A program made the position numbers and the translations under genes. From Nocardia fusca NBRC 14340 (GTDB lineage Bacteria > Actinomycetota > Actinomycetes > Mycobacteriales > Mycobacteriaceae), in contig NZ_BDCU01000017.1 in assembly GCF_001618425.1 (NCBI RefSeq), positions 582,392 to 646,391 on the forward strand: 64,000 bases of DNA, in the 5' to 3' direction. Under the pieces are notes generated by a model that was not told where the DNA came from, searched no databases, and was given only the letters and a program-made list of their open reading frames with translations. Numbering within the stretch: the first letter of the stretch is position 1; each line of letters opens with the position of its first letter. Positions 57,198 to 64,000 of this stretch are shown piece by piece.

Positions 57198-58424
57198 CTA
57201 CGCACCTCCTCTCGCACCGGCCAGACCCGCGGCCCTGGCTCGTTCCACCACCTGCGGCAGTACTTCCAGTACTGCCTCTATATCGGACCGCCGCGAGGTG
57301 TGTCCAAGGGAAAACCGCAGCGACCCTCGCGCTTCGCGGGCCCCGACACCCATCGCGACCAGGACATGACTCGGCGAGGCCACCCCGGCCGTACACGCCG
57401 AACCGGTCGAACATTCGATTCCCGCGGCATCGAGCAACATCAGCAGCGAATCCCCCTCGCAGCCGGGGAAGGTGAAGTGCGCGTTACCGGGTAGCCGCCG
57501 GTCGTCGTGGGGTCCGTTGAGTATCGCGTCCGGGACGGACTGCCGCACGCCCGCGATCAGGTCGTCACGCAGACCGGATAGTTCCACCGACCGGACCGGC
57601 ATCTCGGCCACGGTCTGCCGGAGGGCCGCGGCCAGCCCGGCCACCGCCGCGACATCCGAGGTCCCCGAGCGCAGGTCCCGTTCGTGCCCGCCGCCGTGCA
57701 GCAGCGGCACACAACCCACCTGGCGGCCGAGCAGGAGGACGCCGACGCCGTGCGGGCCGCCCAGTTTGTGCCCGGCGAAACTCGCGGCGGCGAGCCCGGC
57801 GGCGCCGAAATCCATCGGCAGCTGCGCGGCGGCTTGGACCGCGTCGCTGTGCATCGGCACTCCGGCGTCCCGCGCGATCTCGGCCAGCTCCCGGATCGGC
57901 TGGATCGCCCCGACCTCGTTGTTGGCCCACATCACGGTGACCAGCGCGATCTCGCCGGGATGCGCGGCCAGTTCGGCGCGCAGCGTCTCCGGGGTGACGA
58001 TTCCCTCGGCGTCCACCGGCAACCAGGTGACCCGGGCGCCTTCGTGCCGCTCCAGCCATTCCACGGCATCGAGCACCGCGTGGTGCTCGATGGCGGCGGC
58101 CAGGATCCGGTTACATCGCGGGTCCGCGTCCCGCCGCGCCCAGTAGATCCCCTTGACCGCGAGATTGTCGCTCTCGGTTCCGCCGGAACAGAGGATGACC
58201 TCGGAGGGGCGGGCGCCGAGATCCGCGGCGATCGATTCGCGCGATTCCTCCAGCCGGCGCCGGGCCGCGCGGCCCGAGCCGTGCAGCGAGGACGCGTTTC
58301 CGACCTGCGCGAAGGCAGCCGTCATCGCCTCGATCGCGGCGGGCAGCATCGGTGTGGTCGCCGCATGATCGAGGTAGACCGTCGTGGGCACACCGCTGAC
58401 AGCACCCGGGAAAGCCGACTTCAT
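57198..58424 (-). CDS. iscS: cysteine desulfurase
   Basis: A 408-residue PLP enzyme that strips sulfur from cysteine for Fe-S clusters and tRNA thiolation. Visible: [13 protein letters not shown] at 17-29, the PLP Lys220 in [35 protein letters not shown], and catalytic Cys344 in STGSACTAG. It is IscS/NifS type. The start is ATG at 58424; a TTG three codons upstream is possible. It is followed 3 bases later by mnmA, its natural partner, and matches Rv3025c-Rv3024c order. Confidence 0.95.
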   Translation of the reverse strand: MKSAFPGAVSGVPTTVYLDHAATTPMLPAAIEAMTAAFAQVGNASSLHGSGRAARRRLEESRESIAADLGARPSEVILCSGGTESDNLAVKGIYWARRDADPRCNRILAAAIEHHAVLDAVEWLERHEGARVTWLPVDAEGIVTPETLRAELAAHPGEIALVTVMWANNEVGAIQPIRELAEIARDAGVPMHSDAVQAAAQLPMDFGAAGLAAASFAGHKLGGPHGVGVLLLGRQVGCVPLLHGGGHERDLRSGTSDVAAVAGLAAALRQTVAEMPVRSVELSGLRDDLIAGVRQSVPDAILNGPHDDRRLPGNAHFTFPGCEGDSLLMLLDAAGIECSTGSACTAGVASPSHVLVAMGVGAREARGSLRFSLGHTSRRSDIEAVLEVLPQVVERARAAGLAGARGGA

Positions 58425-58660
58425 GACCGACAAAGCCTATCCCACCGTTGACCTGCACATCCGTGGGGTCTACCCCCGCTTTCTACGATTTTTCTACGAT
58501 TTGCACGCGATTCACAACCGTGCAGGCACCACCGACATTCCCAGATCCATGCACCCGGTAGGGGAACTTGGCGCCCGACATACTGACCGTCCAGGGACCG
58601 GGACAGCTGGTCCCCGGCCCGCCCGGGGACGGCCTATTGGAGCCAGCCGGCTGAGTTCGT

Positions 58661-58930
58661 TCATCCCACTGGGAACCAGGCGCAGAGATCCCGGGCGATT
58701 GCCATGAATGGTTCACGGTCAGGGAACTGTCCGCGCTGGTAGCCAAGGAGGTCCACGACAACCGAATGCCGTAATCCGGTGCGTTCCGCGATATCGGTCA
58801 TCGTCGTGCCGGCCTCGATGTATGCCGAGGTGAGGAGACGCCAAAGGCCATGCTCGTCGATCGGCAACAGCTCGCGCTGACCGAGGCCCAGGTCGACGGT
58901 CCCGTCGTGACCTTTCTGCTCAGCCGGCAC
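58661..58930 (-). pseudogene. possible truncated HTH-like protein
   Basis: A frame of 89 codons whose second half (TMTDIAERTGLRHSVVVDLL, then YQRGQFPDREPFMAIARDLC) looks like the C-terminal part of a small helix-turn-helix protein. No convincing start or N-terminal domain is present, and an aldo/keto reductase remnant lies directly upstream, so this is probably a fragment. 58425-58660 holds nothing I can support. Confidence 0.35.
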
Positions 58931-58949
58931 CGGCTGGGACTCGTAGACC

Positions 58950-59207
58950 GCTTGCCGGCATGCAGTTCGGATTGCCGGGGGACCACCGAGATCGCCGCGA
59001 GCAGCTTGGTCAGGTGGTCCGGCATGAAATCGGAAACACCGATCGCGCGGACCTTGCCGCCGGCGAGCAGCGTCTCGAGCGCCCTGTACGCCTGGATGGT
59101 GTGGTCGAACTCGTCGACAGCGCGGTTTCGACCGCCGCGATCGTCTCGTCCGGCGGGGTCTGGTACGCCTCGAAACCGAGGGCGGGGATCCGTACGCCGT
59201 TGTTCAC
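58950..59207 (-). pseudogene. aldo/keto reductase remnant
   Basis: In one frame the sequence reads MNNGVRIPALGFEAYQTPPD from 59207, a typical aldo/keto reductase N terminus. In another, from about 59118, it reads IQAYRALETLLAGGKVRAIG, then VSDFMPDHLTKLLAAISVVP, a segment normally about 130 residues into the enzyme. The catalytic Tyr and Lys region between is missing. This is a gene with a large internal deletion and frame change. Confidence 0.75.
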
Positions 59208-59425
59208 ACAAATCGCCGCCGAGAAACGCAGATGTCATCTTCTGTGCACCCTGCACAGCAGGCGCAGCCCGATACGGTCACTTTCCCGTTGGTCCCTGCG
59301 GTTCCCGACGATCAATATCGGCAGCAGTAGAAAACTGCAGCTCATCCGCGTCGTGATCCGGAAGTCGATCCTGGCCGCCGCACCGCGTGGTACCCGCTGC
59401 ACGTCGGTTGATCGAAGGAGTCGGC

Positions 59426-60928
59426 GTGGGCATTGCGCACCTCGTGTACTTACTGGGCCTCGCGTCCCTCATCGTGGCCATGGCCCTGCGTAAGAACGTC
59501 TTGATCCCGGCGATAGTGGCGACCTTCGCGACGGCACTCGCCTACAGCGGTAACGCCGCGGACGCGGTGATGGCGGTATTCCGCGCCAGTATCACGTCGG
59601 GTTCGGCACTGTTCGAGATCTTCCTCGTCATCGCCGCGGTGACCGCGATGCTCGCGGCGATGCGGACCATCGGTTCCGACGAGCTCATGGTGCGCCCGGT
59701 CAGCCGCTGGATGATCAACGGACGGGTGGCCTATCTCGTGCTGTTCGTCTTCACTTACTTCTTGTCACTGTGCTTCTGGCCGACACCTGCGCTGGCGCTG
59801 ATCGGTGCGGTTCTGCTGCCCGCCGCGATCAAGGCGGGGCTGCCGCCGCTCGGCGCGGCCGTCGTCCTCGCCATCTCCGGTCAGGCCATGTCCATCGCCT
59901 CCGACTACGTTATCGGTCTCGCCCCGTCGATCTCGGCGAGCGGGGCGGGCGTACCCGCCGACGATATCGCCGATCGCGCCCTGGTGATCTCGCTCATCGC
60001 CGGTATCACCGCGGCAGCCCTGGCCTACATGCTGACCGTGCGCCGCGGAATACTCGCGCGGACAGAGCAGGGCACCGACACCGACGGTGGATCCGCACGG
60101 GTCATTGCTGAGAGTGGTGGGTCGCCCACGCCCGACGGTCCGGAAAAGCCTGCGCCGCGGCCCGTCGACGTGCTCGACGAGGAACTGCCCGGATTCGAGA
60201 AGGACGCGACGATCACCGACCGCCCGGCTCTCACCCGCACCTGGGCGATCGGCGTCCCGGCCGCCTTCCTCGTCGTGCTGACCTACATGCTGCTCGGTCG
60301 TTTCACCGACCTCGTCCCGTGGTCCGACGGCGCGGGCGCGTCACTGGTGGGTGGCACCGCCCTGCTGCTGACGGTACTGGTGACCGTGACCTCGCGGCGT
60401 GAGGAGGCGCTCGAGCACTGTGCCACCCATTTCGTCGACGGTCTGTCGTACGCGTTCAAAGCGATGGGCATCATCCTGCCGGTGGCAGGTTTCGTCTACC
60501 TCGGCATCCCCGACTACTCGGGCGCGGTGCTCGGGCTCGGCGACGATACCGCGGCACCTGCGTTCCTCTTCGACACCGTGACCCGATTGCAGCCCTATAT
60601 TCCCGACAACGGCGTGTTCGTGGCGCTGAGCATGCTCCTCATCGGAATGGCGGTAGGCCTCGACGGTTCCGGGTGGGCGGGCCTGCCGCTCACCGGCGGG
60701 ATCGCCGCCGCGCTGGCCCCGCAGTCCGGTATGGATACCGCGACCTTGGCGGCCATCGCCCAGAACGGCGCTACCTGGACGGGCGGCGGAACCCTGGTGA
60801 TCTGGTCCTCGCTGGTGGTGGTCGCCGGGTTCTGCCGGGTGCCGGTCACCGAACTCGTGCGCCACCTGGTCGTCCCGGTAGTCGCCGGGCTGCTGCTGGC
60901 CACGGGCGCCGCGGTCCTCATCTGGTAA
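59426..60928 (+). CDS. multi-pass membrane permease, ion-transporter-superfamily-like
   Basis: A 500-residue protein with about twelve hydrophobic segments and a hydrophilic central loop of about 60 residues (215-275, RILARTEQGTDTDGGSARV area), dividing it into two halves as in IT-superfamily secondary carriers. Segment LSLCFWPTPALALIGAVLLP and the LAISGQAMSIASDYVIGLAP loop look like substrate/ion sites. I cannot name the family. GTG at 59426 is set by GAAGGAG 5 bases upstream. It is followed 56 bases later by a cysteine hydrolase, so it probably imports that pathway's substrate. Confidence 0.75.
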   Translation: MGIAHLVYLLGLASLIVAMALRKNVLIPAIVATFATALAYSGNAADAVMAVFRASITSGSALFEIFLVIAAVTAMLAAMRTIGSDELMVRPVSRWMINGRVAYLVLFVFTYFLSLCFWPTPALALIGAVLLPAAIKAGLPPLGAAVVLAISGQAMSIASDYVIGLAPSISASGAGVPADDIADRALVISLIAGITAAALAYMLTVRRGILARTEQGTDTDGGSARVIAESGGSPTPDGPEKPAPRPVDVLDEELPGFEKDATITDRPALTRTWAIGVPAAFLVVLTYMLLGRFTDLVPWSDGAGASLVGGTALLLTVLVTVTSRREEALEHCATHFVDGLSYAFKAMGIILPVAGFVYLGIPDYSGAVLGLGDDTAAPAFLFDTVTRLQPYIPDNGVFVALSMLLIGMAVGLDGSGWAGLPLTGGIAAALAPQSGMDTATLAAIAQNGATWTGGGTLVIWSSLVVVAGFCRVPVTELVRHLVVPVVAGLLLATGAAVLIW

Positions 60929-60984
60929 TTCCCGCCCCCGAACAGCCCGCACATTCATTCCCCGGATGGAAGGACACACCGGCC

Positions 60985-61620
60985 ATGAATTCGATCCCGT
61001 TCCGCTACCACCCCGCGCGCTGCGCCCTCATCGTCATCGATATGCAGAACGATTTCTGCTCGAGCGAGGGCTCATTGGCAGGGAAGGGTTTCGATATGAC
61101 CGCCCCGCAAGCCATGGCGCCGCGGCTGGATCAGCTCATCGCATGCGCCCGCGCCGCCGGGGTGCGGGTGGTCTTCGTCCGCACCCTGCACGACGAAACC
61201 ACCGATACCCCGCAGTGGCTCGGCCGCGTGGGGGACAGGTCGGACGCGGATCGCACCGGAATCACCTGCCGCACAGGCACAACCGGAGCGGACTATTACG
61301 GCGTCGCGCCCCGGGACGGCGATGTGGTGATCACGAAGAACCGGTTCAGCGCGTTCGTCGGTACGAATCTGGACCTCACCCTGCGTTCGCTGGGCATCGA
61401 TTCCCTGCTGTTCACCGGCGTAGCCACCGAAGTCTGTGTCGAGTCGAGCTTGCGCAGCGCGCTGTTCTGCGAGTATTGGGTCACGCTCGTGGAGGATTGC
61501 GCGGCCACCTACAGCCGGGCGGCACACGATGCGTCGGTGTCCGTTGTCGCACAGAACTTCGGCAATGTGGTCACCGCGGAGAAACTCGAATCGTGGTGGA
61601 ACGGGGCCGATCAGTCCTGA
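60985..61620 (+). CDS. isochorismatase-family cysteine hydrolase
   Basis: A 211-residue cysteine hydrolase with all three catalytic residues: Asp19 (LIVIDMQNDFC), Lys118 (VITKNRFSAF) and Cys151 (GVATEVCVESS). Enzymes of this fold cleave amides such as N-carbamoyl compounds, nicotinamide, biuret or ureidoacrylate. The start at 60985 has GGAAGGA upstream. Position behind a permease and convergent with Rid, Ntn-hydrolase and Rieske genes points to catabolism of a nitrogen compound; substrate unknown. Confidence 0.92.
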   Translation: MNSIPFRYHPARCALIVIDMQNDFCSSEGSLAGKGFDMTAPQAMAPRLDQLIACARAAGVRVVFVRTLHDETTDTPQWLGRVGDRSDADRTGITCRTGTTGADYYGVAPRDGDVVITKNRFSAFVGTNLDLTLRSLGIDSLLFTGVATEVCVESSLRSALFCEYWVTLVEDCAATYSRAAHDASVSVVAQNFGNVVTAEKLESWWNGADQS

Positions 61621-61626
61621 CGGTGG

Positions 61627-62055
61627 TTACCGGACGAGGGCCGCCGTGAGTTCCACCTCGACCGGCGCCCCGGCCGGCAGCGCGTACACACCGATCGCGC
61701 TGCGGGCCGGGAGGGACTCCGGTCCCAGGCATTCGGCCAGGACGTCCGAGGCACCGTCTGCCACCGCGGACAGCTCCAGGAAATCCGGGGCGCACGCGAT
61801 GTAGACGGTCATCCGCAGACACCGGGAGATGACCGCGGCACCCCCGAGGGCGGCGATTGCGTTACGGGCCGCCAGCCCGGCCGCGTCCCGGGCCCGGGCG
61901 ATATCCAGATCCCGCCCGACGATCCCGGTGACGATCAGCACGCCGTCCCGGCGGGGCGTCATGCCCGCGCTGTAGGCGATTCCGTCGTGCACGACAGCGG
62001 GAATGTAGCGGCCCTGCGGTCGTGGGGCCGCCGGTGCGGATTCGTGATCAGGCAC
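61627..62055 (-). CDS. Rid (RidA-like) family protein
   Basis: A 142-residue Rid-fold protein: YIPAVVHDGIAYSAGMTPRR, then VSRCLRMTVYIA-type strand, then LPARSAIGVYALPAGAPVEV. It keeps the Arg before the SAIGV strand, the residue that binds the carboxylate of enamine/imine substrates in RidA. It overlaps the upstream Ntn-hydrolase gene by 8 bases. A role in hydrolysing a reactive imine or enamine formed in the cluster's pathway is plausible. Confidence 0.9.
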   Translation of the reverse strand: MPDHESAPAAPRPQGRYIPAVVHDGIAYSAGMTPRRDGVLIVTGIVGRDLDIARARDAAGLAARNAIAALGGAAVISRCLRMTVYIACAPDFLELSAVADGASDVLAECLGPESLPARSAIGVYALPAGAPVEVELTAALVR

Positions 62056-63640
62056 CGAGCGCTATTCCTTCCTGGCGGGGATCGGCGGCGCCGGACAGCA
62101 GACCGCGCCCGGGGTCGAGGGAGATGATCTGCGCGCTACCGCCCGCTGCCCACGGCCCTTGGACGACGACGTTGTGTCCCCGCCGCGTCAATTCGGCACG
62201 CGTCCCTTCCGGGATTCGGGACTCGCAGCGCAATTCGGCCGGTGCGCCGACCACGTCGGCGTCGCTTCCGGGGAAGACGGTGAAGCGCGGCGCCGCGACC
62301 GCGGCCGCCGGGTCGAGCTCGTGGTCGAGCAGGTACGAGATCAACTGCATATTCCACTGCACCTGCCCGTCCCCGCCCGGAGTGTTGCCGATATGCCGGA
62401 GTTCGCCCGCGCGATCGGTGATCACCCAAGCATTCAGGGTGTGCAGCGGTTTGCGCCGAGGCGCAGCGGCATTGGGGTGGCCCGGGATGAGATAGGCCCC
62501 GCGTCCGTAGCGGTTGTTCAACGCGACCCCCGTGCCGGGGACGGTCATCTTGGCACCGAAAGTGAAGGCGAGCGAATGGATGAAGCTGACGGCACGGCCG
62601 GCGGAATCCACGGCGACGGTCGAGGTGGTGTCGCCGGCGTGCACCCGGAACGGACCCTCGGGCGCGCAACCCCGGTCCAGTCGTTCCCGGGCGGCCGCGA
62701 CCGCTGCCGGAGTGAGCACTGCCCACCAGCCGTTGTTGTCGGCGCCGCAGGTCGCGAGCCGGTCCACGAAACTCAGCCGGGCCGCGTTCGCGAGACGATC
62801 GACGGCCGAAGCGGAAAGCAGGGGCAGCGAGCCCAGAACACCGTCGTGGAGAGCCGACTGCTGTAGCACCATCCATCCGGGCGTGGGCGCGGGAGTCTGG
62901 TGCACGATCGCACCCGCGTAGTGCCCGCTTATCGCGGGTTCCGGGCCTATATCGGCTCCGGCCGCCCATTCGTCGCCGCTGAACGGTGCCCCACCGGCAC
63001 GAAGTACCTCGACAGCCCGTTCGGCGAAGGCACCGTGGTAGAAACCGCGGACATCGCGTGCCAGCTCCCTGATGGACCCCGCCAGATCGTGTTGCGGCAG
63101 CAGGTCACCGACCTGCGGCAAGCGGCCGCCCGGAAGATATACCGCGGACATGCCAGGGTCGGCGGCGAGCGCGTTCCGCGCTTCCTGCACATCGGCGCGT
63201 GTCTTGGCCGAACAGGGCAGGCCATTCTCGGCGGCGCGCACCGCGGGCGCCCAGAGATCGGCCAGTGAACGGGTCGCGCCCCCCGCGTGCAGCGCGGCGA
63301 GCGCGGCCGGGGCTCCGGGAACGGCCACCGCCAGCGCACCGTCGAGCGGAATCGATCGCATACCGTGCCCGGTGTAGAACTCCACGCTCGCGCCATCGGG
63401 GCCGAAACCGCTGCCCCCGACCGTCCACACCGCACCGTCCGGTTCGCGCACGACGGCGAACGCGTCACCACCGATTCCGCACTGTCCCGGTAGCGTCAGC
63501 CAGGTCATCGCGGCCATGGCCAGGGTTGCGTCGACGGCGTTGCCGCCGTCGGCGAGGATCCGCGCACCCACCGTGCTCGCCGCGGGATGGCTGGACGAAA
63601 CCATACCTTCGGTGGAGAGAGTGGGCGGTCGAGGATTCAC
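62048..63640 (-). CDS. gamma-glutamyltransferase-family Ntn hydrolase
   Basis: A 530-residue member of the gamma-glutamyltransferase family. N-terminal EGMVSSSHPAASTVGARILA and GNAVDATLAMAAMTWLTLPG are typical of the large subunit. The self-cleavage and nucleophile site is HAGD-TTSTVAVD with predicted Thr338, giving subunits of about 337 and 193 residues. No signal peptide, so cytoplasmic, unlike classic exported enzymes. Cytoplasmic relatives include HpxW oxamate amidohydrolase and cephalosporin acylases; an amidohydrolase role fits the neighbours. Its start overlaps the Rieske gene stop as ATGA. Confidence 0.92.
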   Translation of the reverse strand: MNPRPPTLSTEGMVSSSHPAASTVGARILADGGNAVDATLAMAAMTWLTLPGQCGIGGDAFAVVREPDGAVWTVGGSGFGPDGASVEFYTGHGMRSIPLDGALAVAVPGAPAALAALHAGGATRSLADLWAPAVRAAENGLPCSAKTRADVQEARNALAADPGMSAVYLPGGRLPQVGDLLPQHDLAGSIRELARDVRGFYHGAFAERAVEVLRAGGAPFSGDEWAAGADIGPEPAISGHYAGAIVHQTPAPTPGWMVLQQSALHDGVLGSLPLLSASAVDRLANAARLSFVDRLATCGADNNGWWAVLTPAAVAAARERLDRGCAPEGPFRVHAGDTTSTVAVDSAGRAVSFIHSLAFTFGAKMTVPGTGVALNNRYGRGAYLIPGHPNAAAPRRKPLHTLNAWVITDRAGELRHIGNTPGGDGQVQWNMQLISYLLDHELDPAAAVAAPRFTVFPGSDADVVGAPAELRCESRIPEGTRAELTRRGHNVVVQGPWAAGGSAQIISLDPGRGLLSGAADPRQEGIALGA

Positions 63641-63996
63641 TGCAGACCTCGCGCCGCCCGGCGACGCGGAACAGACGCGGTGTCGCCGGGGTCGACCCCG
63701 ACGAAAATCTCACCGTCACGTTCCTCGACCGGGTAGGTCTTGATGGGCACTGTCGCCGGTGGGCACACCGGTTCCCCGGTCTCCAGGTCGAATACGCTGC
63801 CGTGACAGGAACAACCGATACCGTCGTCGACCAGTTTCCCGGACGAAAGCAGACAGTCCAGATGCGTGCAGTAGTTCGAGGTTGCGTAGGCCTTGCCGTT
63901 GAGGCGGGCCACGGCGAACTCATGGTCGCCGGCGAAGAAACGCCGCACGATACCTTCGGGAACCTGCCCCGAACGGGCAACGCGAGTGAATTCCAT
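63637..63996 (-). CDS. Rieske [2Fe-2S] ferredoxin-like protein
   Basis: A 119-residue Rieske protein. The cluster ligands are Cys43-x-His45 and Cys62-x-x-His65 (CTH, then CSCH), with the normal 16-residue spacing. There is no transmembrane helix and no oxygenase domain, so it is a soluble Rieske ferredoxin, such as those that feed electrons to oxygenases. The start at 63996 is 4 bases from the window edge, so a longer N terminus cannot be excluded. Its stop overlaps the Ntn-hydrolase start. The oxygenase it would serve may lie beyond the window. Confidence 0.9.
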   Translation of the reverse strand: MEFTRVARSGQVPEGIVRRFFAGDHEFAVARLNGKAYATSNYCTHLDCLLSSGKLVDDGIGCSCHGSVFDLETGEPVCPPATVPIKTYPVEERDGEIFVGVDPGDTASVPRRRAARGLQ

Positions 63997-64000
63997 GGTC

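Overview
The window is high-GC actinobacterial chromosome. The core gene order (ilvC-ilvN-ilvB, a Cfp6-like PH protein, DoxX, an LppZ-like lipoprotein, gatB, pfkA, gatA-gatC, an ACT protein, ligA, a MetE-like protein, mnmA, iscS) follows, as I recall it, the Rv3001c-Rv3025c region of Mycobacterium tuberculosis. The DUF5753/DUF397 pair, the large Ser/Thr kinases and the many NarL-type two-component systems point to a mycolic-acid actinomycete, most likely Nocardia or a close relative. This is inferred from protein content, not from a marker gene.

Layout. 1-4.9 kb: two convergent cassettes of small WXG100/EspC-like helical proteins with lipoproteins, probably type VII secretion substrates, in visibly less GC-rich DNA. 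4.9-7.2 kb: a degenerate recombinase-like gene pair divergent from a DUF5753 regulator/DUF397 pair. 7.4-13.4 kb: RDD protein, two alpha/beta hydrolases, a TetR gene with a duplicated palindromic operator, dienelactone hydrolase, HxlR regulator and a Rid protein. 13.5-22.3 kb: branched-chain amino acid block (ilvC, ilvN, ilvB with a leader-peptide attenuator, ilvD) with cfp6-, doxX- and lppZ-like genes. 22.4-27.6 kb: accessory stretch with an atypical SDR, a dead vapBC, a small secreted protein, a decayed IS5-family element, an epoxide-hydrolase-like protein and a padR/gyrI-like operon.

27.7-36.3 kb: gatB, a lipoprotein hydrolase, pfkA, a beta-lactamase-like lipoprotein, a Ser/Thr kinase with 21-residue tandem repeats, and a response regulator preceded by three 68-bp repeats that each read as a tiny ORF coupled to the next. 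36.4-43.4 kb: two sensor kinases, a second response regulator, a second Ser/Thr kinase and an orphan ABC ATPase. 43.5-47.5 kb: two paralogous phospholipase A2-like membrane proteins flanking a membrane alpha/beta hydrolase, followed by an SRPBCC gene with a KstR-like site. 47.6-58.4 kb: gatA, gatC, ACT protein, an AAA ATPase, ligA, MetE-like, mnmA, iscS. 58.4-59.4 kb: gene remnants. 59.4-64 kb: permease, cysteine hydrolase, Rid protein, gamma-glutamyltransferase-like Ntn hydrolase and Rieske protein, probably one catabolic unit.

The strongest candidates for something undescribed are the coupled mini-ORF array at 36129-36348, the PLA2-like/hydrolase/PLA2-like cassette at 43498-47032, and the right-end catabolic cluster. 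I saw no tRNA, rRNA, CRISPR array or replication origin. Family assignments are by eye from motifs; no search was run.
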